Source of the DNA: Moraxellaceae bacterium
GTDB taxonomy: Bacteria > Pseudomonadota > Gammaproteobacteria > Pseudomonadales > Moraxellaceae
Direction of reading: 5' to 3'
Assembly: GCA_030646295.1 (NCBI GenBank)
Contig: JAUSND010000016.1
Coordinates: forward strand, 310,001 to 374,000
DNA: 64,000 nt
Of the stretch, positions 44,567-53,160 are shown piece by piece (the stretch's first letter is position 1; each line of letters begins with the position of its first letter). A program made the position numbers and the translations under genes. The notes under the pieces were generated by a model. It had not been told where the DNA came from. It was given only the letters and a program-made list of their open reading frames with translations, and made no database searches.

Positions 44567-47500
44567 ATGACCTGGTTCAATGATCTTTCCATTCGCGTCA
44601 AGGTGCTGAGCATTTCCCTTCTCAGCCTCTTCGGGTTCCTTCTCTATCTCGGCATCAATTACTACGCTACCCGCGATGTGGCGGGTCATCTCCAGCAACT
44701 ACAGAACAGCGATGTACCAGCGCTGCAGCTGATCAATGCCCAGACTGCCCAGGTAGGGGTGGTCCGGGACAGCTATGCGCGTGCCATGTCCGGCCGTGAC
44801 ACGGCCATGCTGGCCAACGCCGAGAGTGCAGCGACCGCCTTGCAGGCCCAGTTGTCACAGTCATTGTCGGGTGATACCCGTGCCGAACAGTTGCGTTTGC
44901 TGGATAGTTTCCGTGAATACAATCGTTATGCCAACACACTGGCACGGGATGTCATCGCGGGCAGGCTTTCGGTCGATGAATCAAACCAGCGCATGCAGGT
45001 ACTGGGGCAGCTGCAAAGGGACTTTGATTCACAGCAGGAGTCGTTCAAGGCGGATGTATATGAAGGCTTTTCCAAGAAGATAGGTAACGTCAGGCAGAGG
45101 AATGATGATGTCTGGATGCTGGGGCTGATTCTTGGAACGGTTCTGGCTGTTGTGGTGCTGGCACTGACATGGTTGATCACCAATCGCATGATCATCAGGC
45201 CGCTGACGCATGCCGTCGAGGCATCCAATAAAATTGCCGAGGGCGACTGGTCCATATCCATCGTGACGGCTGCCCGTGATGAACTGGGCAACATGCTGCA
45301 CTCCATCCAGAAGATGCGTGATCGCCTGAAGTCGCGCTTTGATGAGGATCGACGTGCCGAGCGCATCAAGACAACGGTTGCCGAGCTGGCCAACCAGATG
45401 CGTGGAGAGCTTTCGCTGGATCAGCTGGCTGAAAATATCCTGAATTACCTGGTGCCGGCGCTGCGTGGGCAGGTTGGTCTTTTCTATCTTCCAGACGGAA
45501 AAGAGCTGGTGCTGAAAGGAACGTATGCCTTTACATGGCGCAAGAACCTGTCTAACCGGATTCCCATGGGCGAGGGACTGGTCGGGCAAGCTGCAATGGA
45601 AAAGAAGCAGATTGTACTGACGAGGGTGCCTGAAGATTACATCGTGGTCAGCTCCGGTCTTGGTGAGACGACGCCGCGCCACATCGTGGTGACGCCCATC
45701 CTGCATGAAGGCGAGCTGTGCGGCATGCTGGAGGTTGGTGCACTGGATTCTCTCGGCCCGGAAGAGCTTGAAATACTCAAGCTCAGTGTCGAGCATATTG
45801 CGATTGCAGTGAACTCGGCGCTGTCGCGCATGAAGCTTTCCGAGATGCTGCAGCAGACACAGAAACAGGCTGATTTGTTGAAGCGCCAGCAGGATGACAT
45901 GCAGGCGATCAACGATGACCTTGAGGAGCAGGCCCAGGCGCTGCTGACCTCTGAAATGAAGTTGCAGGAGCAGCAGGATGAGCTGCGCAAGGCCAATGAA
46001 GGCCTTGAGGAGCAGGCCCAGGCCTTGCGTGCATCCGAAGAAAGCCTGCAGGCGCAGCAGGAAGAGTTGCGTGTCATCAATGAAGAGCTGGAGGCCCAGG
46101 CAAAGCTGCTGGCGGACCAGCGTAACGAGCTTCTGGAGAAAAACGAGGCGCTGCATGCATCGCAGCAGGTACTGGAGGACAAGACAAAAGCACTTGAGAT
46201 GTCGAGCAAGTACAAGTCCGAGTTTCTGTCCACCATGTCCCATGAGTTGCGTACACCGCTCAACTCCATTCTCATTCTTTCCAACTCGCTGGCAGACAAC
46301 AAGCATGGGAATCTGACTGAAAAGCAGATTGAGCATGCGCGTGTCATTCATTCTGCAGGTTCTGACCTGTTGACCCTGATTAACGACATTCTGGACATTG
46401 CCAAGGTTGAAGAAGGCAAGATGCAGTTGATGATCGAGCCACTTGACGTGACCGATCTGGCCGAGCATCTGCGCCGCAACTTTGAGCATGTAGCCCAGCA
46501 TCGTGGATTGCAGTTCCTTGTAAACGTTGCGGAAGGAACGCCGCCGACGCTGTTCACGGACCGGCAGCGTCTTGAGCAGGTGTTGCGCAACTTCTTCTCC
46601 AATGCCTTCAAGTTCACGCATCAGGGTAGCGTCAGCCTCAACATCGGGCCCGCGCCGGAAGGGATCAAATTCAAGCGTATCCAGGCTTCCCAGGGGCCTG
46701 TCATTGCACTGGCCGTGAAAGATACCGGCATTGGTGTGCCGCAAGATAAACAGGATCTTATCTTTGAAGCCTTCCAGCAGGCCGATGGCACGACCAGCAG
46801 GAAATACGGCGGTACCGGTCTTGGATTGACCATTTCCCGCGAGTTTTCACAACTGCTGGGCGGAGAGGTTCATATCTTCAGTGAAGGGGAGGGCACTGGC
46901 GCCACCTTCACTCTTTATCTGCCGGCAGGATCGCCTGTGGCAGCGCAGGACGAAGCGGCGGACCGGCAGCCGGCCGAGATGGTGCGGATGGCGGCATCAA
47001 CCTTTGCAGCACTGTCCGAGACACCTTCCCGCACCGGTGGACAGAAGACGTTGCTGATCATCGAGGATGATGAAAACTTTGCCGATGTACTCGGGGAGCT
47101 TGCCAGCGAGTTCGGTTTTCGCTCAGTGACGGCACATGATGGTGAAAGCGGCATAGACATGGCCAGGGAATCCAGGCCGGATGCCATCATTCTGGACATC
47201 GGCTTGCCTGGCATTGATGGCTGGGCCGTACTTGAGCAGTTGAAAAATGACTCTGTAACACGTGATATTCCTGTCCATTGTTTTTCCGGACATGACGAGT
47301 CCGCCAAGGCCTTGCGCATGGGTGCCATTGCCTACTACAAGAAACCGGCCACGCTGGACCAGATAAAGGAGGCTTTCGGAACGATCGAAAGCCAGACCGA
47401 GCATGGCATCAGGCGCCTTCTGGTGGTTGAGGATAACTCGGTCCAGCACAGTGCAATCAATGCCCTGTTCGAGGACTCGCATGTCGATGTAACAGTATGT

Positions 47501-48214
47501 ACCACGGGGCAGGAGGCTCTTGATGCCTTGCGGCGCGAGTCATTCGACTGCATCGTTCTGGATCTTTCATTGCCGGACATGGACGGGTTTTCTTTGCTGG
47601 AAACCATCCATGAAAATGACGCCTATCCGAATGTGCCCGTGATTATTTACACGGCAAGGGATCTGGCACGCGAAGAAGAGGCAAAACTGCGCAAGTATGC
47701 TGACCGCATTATCCTGAAGACAGACCAGTCAGCGGACAGACTGCTCTCGGAGGCATCACTTTTCCTGCACTGGATTGAAAGCAAGGAGCCTGCAAAATCC
47801 CGCCAGGCCGATGCGAGTTCTCATCGTGATGATGTGTTTGCCGGTTGCAAGGTTTTGCTGGTGGATGATGACATGCGTAACATTTATGCCCTGTCGGCGA
47901 CACTGGAGGAGTGGGGCTGTGAAGTCCAGATGGCCAACAATGGGCTGGAAAGCCTTGAGGCGCTGGATGCCAACCCGGCAATCAATATTGTCCTGATGGA
48001 TATAATGATGCCGGAAATGGATGGTTATGAGGCTATGCAGCGTATTCGTGCCCAGGAGCGGTTCAAGAAGCTTCCCATTCTGGCATTGACTGCCAAAGCC
48101 ATGCGCGATGACAGGGCGAAATGCATTGATGCGGGCGCCAACGATTACATCACCAAGCCGGTTGATACAGAGAAGTTGCAGTCACTTATGCGTGTCTGGT
48201 TGCAGAGGCCATGA
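44567..48214 (+). CDS. Hybrid sensor histidine kinase: 4HB-HAMP-GAF-coiled coil-HK-three receivers
   Basis: A 1215-residue membrane kinase. Domains in order: membrane helix (about 10-30), periplasmic four-helix sensor, second membrane helix (about 182-205), HAMP (207-260), GAF (271-425), a long coiled coil (425-550) made of 28-residue repeats, HisKA with His559 in TMSHELRTPLN, an HATPase ending near 785 with DTGIGVP and GGTGLGL, then three receivers from about 826, 948 and 1094 with phospho-Asp at 877, 999 and 1145. AGAGGGGAG precedes the ATG. The stop overlaps the CheR start by four bases. It is probably the input of the module that runs to 51.3 kb. Confidence 0.92.
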   Translation: MTWFNDLSIRVKVLSISLLSLFGFLLYLGINYYATRDVAGHLQQLQNSDVPALQLINAQTAQVGVVRDSYARAMSGRDTAMLANAESAATALQAQLSQSLSGDTRAEQLRLLDSFREYNRYANTLARDVIAGRLSVDESNQRMQVLGQLQRDFDSQQESFKADVYEGFSKKIGNVRQRNDDVWMLGLILGTVLAVVVLALTWLITNRMIIRPLTHAVEASNKIAEGDWSISIVTAARDELGNMLHSIQKMRDRLKSRFDEDRRAERIKTTVAELANQMRGELSLDQLAENILNYLVPALRGQVGLFYLPDGKELVLKGTYAFTWRKNLSNRIPMGEGLVGQAAMEKKQIVLTRVPEDYIVVSSGLGETTPRHIVVTPILHEGELCGMLEVGALDSLGPEELEILKLSVEHIAIAVNSALSRMKLSEMLQQTQKQADLLKRQQDDMQAINDDLEEQAQALLTSEMKLQEQQDELRKANEGLEEQAQALRASEESLQAQQEELRVINEELEAQAKLLADQRNELLEKNEALHASQQVLEDKTKALEMSSKYKSEFLSTMSHELRTPLNSILILSNSLADNKHGNLTEKQIEHARVIHSAGSDLLTLINDILDIAKVEEGKMQLMIEPLDVTDLAEHLRRNFEHVAQHRGLQFLVNVAEGTPPTLFTDRQRLEQVLRNFFSNAFKFTHQGSVSLNIGPAPEGIKFKRIQASQGPVIALAVKDTGIGVPQDKQDLIFEAFQQADGTTSRKYGGTGLGLTISREFSQLLGGEVHIFSEGEGTGATFTLYLPAGSPVAAQDEAADRQPAEMVRMAASTFAALSETPSRTGGQKTLLIIEDDENFADVLGELASEFGFRSVTAHDGESGIDMARESRPDAIILDIGLPGIDGWAVLEQLKNDSVTRDIPVHCFSGHDESAKALRMGAIAYYKKPATLDQIKEAFGTIESQTEHGIRRLLVVEDNSVQHSAINALFEDSHVDVTVCTTGQEALDALRRESFDCIVLDLSLPDMDGFSLLETIHENDAYPNVPVIIYTARDLAREEEAKLRKYADRIILKTDQSADRLLSEASLFLHWIESKEPAKSRQADASSHRDDVFAGCKVLLVDDDMRNIYALSATLEEWGCEVQMANNGLESLEALDANPAINIVLMDIMMPEMDGYEAMQRIRAQERFKKLPILALTAKAMRDDRAKCIDAGANDYITKPVDTEKLQSLMRVWLQRP

Positions 48215-49050
48215 TGCAGGTTGAAGAGCAGGATCAAGGGCCGGAAGAAATTGAACTGCAGTTCTTGCTGGAGGCAATTTTTCAGCGGTACGGGTATGAC
48301 TTTCGCGAATACAGCCGCGCTTCGCTGCGCCGGAGAGTAAAGCAGCACCTGCTGATTGCAAGGTATGACAATATCAGCGCAGTTACGCATGACATTCTGC
48401 ATAACGGAGAGGCGTTTTCGGCATTATTGTCAAACCTGACAATAAATGTGACGGAGATGTTCAGGGATCCTGATTTTTATCTGGCTTTCCGGGAGAAGGT
48501 TGTTCCGGTTTTGAAGACGCATCCGTTCCTGAAGATATGGCATGCAGGTTGTGCGACAGGTGAAGAGATTTACTCAATGGCCATTCTCTTGCAGGAGGAG
48601 GGGCTGTATGAGCGTTGCCAGATATACGCAACAGACATAGATAAAGAAGTGCTTGATAAGGCCAGGCGGGGGATTTTTCCGGTAAGTGAGCTGAAACGCT
48701 ATACGGAAAACTACAAGCGCTCAGGTGGAAAGCGTAGTCTGGGTGATTACTGCACGGAGAAGTATGACAATGTCATCATGGATCCGGGGTTAAAGAAAAA
48801 TGTGATTTTTGCGGATCATGATCTTGCAACGGATCAGGTTTTTGGTGAGATGCAGGTTGTTTTATGCAGGAACGTCATAATCTACTTTAATCGCGAGCTT
48901 CAGAAACGTGTTTTCAGGCTTTTTCATGACAGTCTGGATATTGGAGGATTTCTGTGTCTTGGATCAAAAGAAAGTTTACGATTTTCCGGGTGTAGTGATG
49001 CCTTTGATACAATCGAAGAGCAGCAACGTATTTATCGAAAGAAGATGTAG
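48211..49050 (+). CDS. CheR-type protein-glutamate methyltransferase
   Basis: A 279-residue methyltransferase. The N-terminal helical domain has YGYDFREYSRASLRRRVKQ, and the SAM-binding domain has KIWHAGCATGEEIYSMAI, IYATDIDKEVLDKAR and VLCRNVIIYF. No TPR tail is present. CheR enzymes methylate glutamates of chemoreceptors; here no receptor with classic methylation helices is adjacent, so the target could be the coiled coil of the kinase encoded just upstream, with which it shares an ATGA overlap. That target is speculative. Third codon positions look AT-richer than in the kinase gene. Confidence 0.88.
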   Translation: MMQVEEQDQGPEEIELQFLLEAIFQRYGYDFREYSRASLRRRVKQHLLIARYDNISAVTHDILHNGEAFSALLSNLTINVTEMFRDPDFYLAFREKVVPVLKTHPFLKIWHAGCATGEEIYSMAILLQEEGLYERCQIYATDIDKEVLDKARRGIFPVSELKRYTENYKRSGGKRSLGDYCTEKYDNVIMDPGLKKNVIFADHDLATDQVFGEMQVVLCRNVIIYFNRELQKRVFRLFHDSLDIGGFLCLGSKESLRFSGCSDAFDTIEEQQRIYRKKM

Positions 49051-49089
49051 GGAATATTCAGGGATAAGGATGCCCGGCGAGGTGTAAAA

Positions 49090-49575
49090 GTGAGTAAAGA
49101 ACAAAACATCCTTATTGTGGATGATCATCCCGAGAATCTGATTGCCCTAGAGGCGATTCTTGACGATGTTGATTGCAATCTTTTGAAGGCAAACTCAGGC
49201 AATGAGGCGCTTGCGCTTTTGCTGAAAAATGATGTTGCGCTTGTTTTGCTTGATGTGCAGATGCCGGGAATGGATGGCTTTGAAGTTGCAGAGCTCATGC
49301 GAAAAAGTAATCGCACAAAAATGGTGCCAATCATTTTTGTGACGGCCATCAGTAAAGAAGCAAAATATGTTGCCCGTGGCTATGGTGTCGGGGCAATTGA
49401 CTATATGTTCAAGCCTTTGAATCCAGAGATTCTTCAGCACAAGGCGCGGTTTTTTCTGGATCTCGATCTTCAGAAAAAGCGGCTTGAAGAAAAGCTTCGC
49501 AAGAGTCAGGAATCAAAAGAGGCCTTCCTCAAGGCAATGGGAGAAGCAGGCGAGAGTGATTCTGAAGGTGAGTAG
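49090..49575 (+). CDS. Single-domain response regulator with C-terminal helix
   Basis: A 161-residue protein starting at a GTG. The receiver domain shows the acidic pair in LIVDDHPEN, phospho-Asp55 in VLLDVQMPGMDGF, Thr in VTAISK and Lys in YMFKPLNPE. A charged helix of about 40 residues (QKKRLEEKLRKSQESKE) follows. No DNA-binding or enzymatic output domain is present. The receiver is very similar to that of the REC-PAS-PilZ protein encoded at 50180, suggesting duplication. It lies between cheR and cheB and is a likely phosphate shuttle for the kinase. Confidence 0.87.
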   Translation: MSKEQNILIVDDHPENLIALEAILDDVDCNLLKANSGNEALALLLKNDVALVLLDVQMPGMDGFEVAELMRKSNRTKMVPIIFVTAISKEAKYVARGYGVGAIDYMFKPLNPEILQHKARFFLDLDLQKKRLEEKLRKSQESKEAFLKAMGEAGESDSEGE

Positions 49576-49580
49576 CCTGT

Positions 49581-50183
49581 ATGGCACGGCGTAGAGTTGC
49601 TGCAGATCCTGCGTATTCAGTGCTGGCCATCGGTGCTTCATGGGGTGGGGTTGAGGCATTAAGCCGGTTTGTTGCAACTCTGCCTGCAACCTGGTCATTG
49701 CCTGTGATCATTGTCCAGCATCAGCATGCCACATCTGGTACGGCGCTTGAGCGGATTCTTTCTCGCCAGACAGTTCTTGAAGTGATTGATGTGAATGACA
49801 AACAGGTGATTGAGCCAGGCAAAATCTATATTGCGCCGGCGAATTACCATTTGCTTGTGGAGAATGACAAGTGTTTTTCCTTGAGTACGGATGCGCCTGT
49901 TAATTTTTCACGGCCATCAATTGATGTCACTTTTGGCAGTATTGTTGATGTGTATGCTGGCAAGTGCATAGGGGTGATTCTTACTGGCGCCAATGAGGAT
50001 GGTGTTGAGGGAATGAAAAGGATTCATGAGTGTGGCGGTTTTACCGTTGCTCAAAATCCTGATGAGGCAGAGGTTCCCACGATGCCTGCTGCGGCCATTG
50101 CAGCAGGCGTGGTTGATAGAATTGCATGCTTGAATGAAATCGTTCCGATAATAATAAAGCAGCTGTCAGATGGAAAGGAATGA
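49581..50183 (+). CDS. CheB-type protein-glutamate methylesterase without receiver
   Basis: A 200-residue CheB catalytic domain. The triad is visible: Ser20 in AIGASWGGVEAL, His47 in VQHQHATSG and Asp140 in TGANEDGVEGM. The EPGKIYIAPANYHLLVE and FSRPSIDVTF segments are typical. There is no N-terminal receiver, so regulation must come in trans, perhaps from the receiver protein encoded just before it. It would remove methyl groups added by the adjacent CheR. The stop overlaps the start of the REC-PAS-PilZ gene by four bases. Confidence 0.9.
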   Translation: MARRRVAADPAYSVLAIGASWGGVEALSRFVATLPATWSLPVIIVQHQHATSGTALERILSRQTVLEVIDVNDKQVIEPGKIYIAPANYHLLVENDKCFSLSTDAPVNFSRPSIDVTFGSIVDVYAGKCIGVILTGANEDGVEGMKRIHECGGFTVAQNPDEAEVPTMPAAAIAAGVVDRIACLNEIVPIIIKQLSDGKE

Positions 50184-51322
50184 TGCAGAGCATTCTTATC
50201 GTTGATGATAAAAAAGAAAATCTGATTGCGCTTGAGTCCTTGCTTGAGCGGCCTGATCTTGAGTTGCTCAAGGCAGACAATGGCAATGATGGTTTGCGTC
50301 TGTTGCTCAAGAGTGATGTTGCACTTGTGTTGCTCGATGTCCAGATGCCCGGCATGAGCGGGTTTGAAATGGCTGAGCTCATGCGGAAAAACAGGAAGAC
50401 CCAGTCTATCCCGATTATTTTTGTGACGGCTAATGGTGACAAGCGCGATCTTTTTCGCGGCTATGAGCTTGGTGCGGTTGATTTCCTCTCAAAACCCATT
50501 CAGCGCGATGTATTGCTGTCAAAGGTTAGTGTATTTCTCGATCTTGATCGCCAGAAACGGGATCTTGCGCTTCAGCTTCAGGAAATCCAGCGCTTGAAGA
50601 AGCAGAATGAAGTGCTGCTTGATGCGGTGGGGGATGGGCTGGTTGCGGTTGATGCACAGGGGATCATAAGTTTTGTTAACCCTGCCATGCAGCATCTTTT
50701 TCATATTGACTCACAAAGCCTTGTTGGCAGTCATCTGAACAGTATGCTTTTCCAGAATAATGAAGGTATTCGTACTACCTGGGGAACGGGCAAGATATTC
50801 AAGGCGACCAGTCGTGGCGAGAGGTTGCAACGGGTTAGGGATTATTTCGTTAAAACACCGGAAGGCTATGTTGAGGCCGAGGTTGATGCTTCGCCGGTTG
50901 CATCTGCTGAACAGGAGTTTTCTGGAGCAGTAATTACGCTCCGGGTTGCTGCCGCGGAAGAAAAGCCTGACATGACGGATGATCTGGCAAGGGCAGGCCG
51001 ACGTCATACCCGACGTCGTATTGGTGCCGTTCTTCGGTTGTTTGACCGGACGACAGGCATGAATCTTGGCAGGTTGCTGAATGTGTCAATGGACGGCTTC
51101 AAGCTGTCGACGCGGGAAAACCTCACTATTGGTCGGGTCTATGAGGTGAGCATGATTCTTCCCGAGACACTGGCGGGATCAAATACGCTCAGCTTTGACG
51201 CAGAGCCCGTCTGGGTGCGGCCCGCCGAAGATGTCCCGGGTGAGTTCCGGGTGGGCTTCCGTATTGTCAGCCTTGGCCCGAATGACTCAAAGGTGCTCGC
51301 TCACATGATCGAGAAGTACTAG
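50180..51322 (+). CDS. REC-PAS-PilZ response regulator
   Basis: A 380-residue protein. The receiver has LIVDDKKEN, phospho-Asp53 in VLLDVQMPGMSGF and LSKPIQRD. A linker helix leads to a PAS domain (about 150-255, DAVGDGLVAVDAQGIISFVNPA). The C-terminal PilZ domain from about 273 shows RRHTRRR (RxxxR) and LNVSMDGFKL, the N-x-S-x-x-G form of the second motif. PilZ domains bind cyclic di-GMP. The protein therefore joins phosphorylation, PAS sensing and c-di-GMP in one chain, as the last gene of the module. The target is unknown; motility or attachment would be usual. Confidence 0.87.
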   Translation: MMQSILIVDDKKENLIALESLLERPDLELLKADNGNDGLRLLLKSDVALVLLDVQMPGMSGFEMAELMRKNRKTQSIPIIFVTANGDKRDLFRGYELGAVDFLSKPIQRDVLLSKVSVFLDLDRQKRDLALQLQEIQRLKKQNEVLLDAVGDGLVAVDAQGIISFVNPAMQHLFHIDSQSLVGSHLNSMLFQNNEGIRTTWGTGKIFKATSRGERLQRVRDYFVKTPEGYVEAEVDASPVASAEQEFSGAVITLRVAAAEEKPDMTDDLARAGRRHTRRRIGAVLRLFDRTTGMNLGRLLNVSMDGFKLSTRENLTIGRVYEVSMILPETLAGSNTLSFDAEPVWVRPAEDVPGEFRVGFRIVSLGPNDSKVLAHMIEKY

Positions 51323-51335
51323 GCACTCCTGGTCG

Positions 51336-52211
51336 TCATGGAGTCTCGCCTTTGTCTGTCGTGGCTCTTGCTGCCGGGTCCGGATTGATAAGCCGGATGG
51401 GCATGGGTTCGCTGCCCGATCCGGTATTCACGGATATCTGAGTGAATGGAATTTCGATGCCGGCCTCGTCAAATGCACGCTTGATGGACTCCTGTATCGA
51501 GTCGCGCATGCTCAGGAAATTCTCCTTGCGCGTCCATACGTAAAACATCAGGTCAACAGAGGATGGTCCGAAGCCCTGCACGATGATGTTCGGTGTGGGC
51601 TCGACAAGGCAAAGCGGATTTTGCTCTGCCACCTTGAGCAGCGTTTCCCGGACCTTGCTGATGTCTTCCTTGTAGGCAATGCCAATGGGAAGGTTGAGTC
51701 TTCTTATCGGGAAGCGCGTAAGGTTGATGACCTCGGACTTGATGAGTTGCTCATTCGGAATGCGGACAAACAGGTTGTCAGTTGTTCGCAGCTTTACGGA
51801 CAGCAAATCAATGGACAGGACCTCGCCTTCGGACGTGCCTACCCGGATAAAATCACCTATCGAGAAGGGGCCTTCGCCGATAAGGAAGAGGCCGCTGATA
51901 AGGTTGGAGGCTGAGGTTTGGGATGCAAATCCGATGGCCACCGACAGGACGCCTGCGGCACCGATGAGTACGCTCAGGTTCAGGCCCATTTCATGCAGGC
52001 CACTGAGGGTAAAAAGGATCAGGAAAATGTGGTTGATGGCCCTGCGCCACAGTTGCAGCTGATGCGGTGTCAGGCGGTGATGCATGGTGCGGACAAAGGC
52101 TGCTGACAGCAGTCTGCCAATCAGCCACCCAAGAAAAATAAGTACCACGCCGGCCGTAATGGCTGTCAGTTTTTCCGGGTTCAGGAATGATTCCAGATTG
52201 AACTCCTTCAT
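51336..52211 (-). CDS. MscS family mechanosensitive ion channel
   Basis: A 291-residue channel. Three membrane helices include the pore helix VLIGAAGVLSVAIGFASQTSASNLISGLFLI. The beta domain follows with GDFIRVGTSEGEVLSIDLLSVKLRTTDN and PNEQLIKSEVINLTR. The size is close to the 286 residues of E. coli MscS. It opens on membrane tension to release solutes during hypo-osmotic shock. The C-terminal tail of about 30 residues is polar and probably disordered. It lies 7 bases downstream of the gene at 52219 in the same direction, so the two form an operon. Confidence 0.92.
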   Translation of the reverse strand: MKEFNLESFLNPEKLTAITAGVVLIFLGWLIGRLLSAAFVRTMHHRLTPHQLQLWRRAINHIFLILFTLSGLHEMGLNLSVLIGAAGVLSVAIGFASQTSASNLISGLFLIGEGPFSIGDFIRVGTSEGEVLSIDLLSVKLRTTDNLFVRIPNEQLIKSEVINLTRFPIRRLNLPIGIAYKEDISKVRETLLKVAEQNPLCLVEPTPNIIVQGFGPSSVDLMFYVWTRKENFLSMRDSIQESIKRAFDEAGIEIPFTQISVNTGSGSEPMPIRLINPDPAARATTDKGETP

Positions 52212-52218
52212 GACGTCC

Positions 52219-53022
52219 TCAATCTATCAGATTGTCAAAAACACGAATCAATGCATGCTCCTCGGAGCCGCGCCGTGCCGGATTCAGCAGGGTGACATGC
52301 CCGGCCTCGGTGCTGATGCTGGTATCAATCCGGATGCGGGGAACCCGCTGATGCTGCTCCATCGTTACATGCAGGGTCGGGGTCCAGAGTCGTCCTGACT
52401 CTGCTGCGTAGATGGGCAGGAAGGGTACTGGCAGGTTGATTCGCTCAACGGGCATGATGTCATTGCCGAGGTTCCGGATCTGTACCGGCGTGACGGCCCG
52501 AAACGGTCGCGGGGTGAGCTGACTGAGGTCCAGATGTCCGCTGACCTTGGTGGTGTAGCAGATTTCGCCCTTGACCATGTTGGGTCCAAACCAGGTGTCT
52601 GCGGGACGCACCACCGGCATGTCCAGCAGCGGGGTGTCCTGGTCCTGGGCATGGCAGGATACCCATACCGGGGTGCTGACATAGAAAGTGATGTCCTGGC
52701 CCGGCGGTACAAACAACGGCATCACGGGGCGGATCACAACCGAGCGGTCTGCCATCCTGGGGAGCAGTTCAAGGACTTCGGTGGTCTGCCGAAATACATA
52801 GCGCCTGAGCTCCCCCAGCGGGCTTTCGGGGAGATGGTCATCACGGTGCCAGTCGTGGTTGTCTTCGCTCTGGGCCGGTGTGCGCTCGATCTGGAATTGC
52901 CATTCCCGGGCGTGGCGAATGATGCTCAGGTTCATGCCAGCCAGGTACCAGTGCCGTCCCTGGCTGGTGTCAAAGGACTGCGCTCCCCACCAGACGGGCT
53001 GACGATAGACCATTTCGCTCAT
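52219..53022 (-). CDS. Unknown protein encoded with the MscS channel (possibly DUF432)
   Basis: A 267-residue protein without signal peptide or membrane helix. It begins MSEMVYRQPVWWGAQSFDTS, contains WYLAGMNLSIIRHAREWQF, a central RSVVIRPVMPLFVPPGQDITFYVSTPVWV block and a beta-rich C-terminal half (GEICYTTKVSGHLDLS, PVQIRNLG, PVERINLPVPFLPIY). I think it belongs to DUF432, members of which can be found next to MscS genes, but I cannot confirm it here. The ATG at 53022 has AGGAG 9 bases upstream and excludes a longer open frame reaching 53586, which lies antisense to gspE. A role in channel control or osmotic sensing is an inference from context. Confidence 0.7.
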   Translation of the reverse strand: MSEMVYRQPVWWGAQSFDTSQGRHWYLAGMNLSIIRHAREWQFQIERTPAQSEDNHDWHRDDHLPESPLGELRRYVFRQTTEVLELLPRMADRSVVIRPVMPLFVPPGQDITFYVSTPVWVSCHAQDQDTPLLDMPVVRPADTWFGPNMVKGEICYTTKVSGHLDLSQLTPRPFRAVTPVQIRNLGNDIMPVERINLPVPFLPIYAAESGRLWTPTLHVTMEQHQRVPRIRIDTSISTEAGHVTLLNPARRGSEEHALIRVFDNLID

Positions 53023-53160
53023 GCCTGGGCACTCCTGAATCCGTAAGAGGGTGATTATGCCTTTATCCCCACCATTTTTGTGCATCAATCCTGTACAGAG
53101 ATGTCGTTGACCCATCGCGTCCATACAGTAGACTGGCGGGGGTTTACAGGACGTGTTGCC

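Noticed and set aside
45029-46744. Open frame of 571 codons antisense to the hybrid kinase
   Set aside because: It covers the repeat-rich coiled-coil region of the kinase and has a repetitive Leu/Gln composition typical of a shadow frame.
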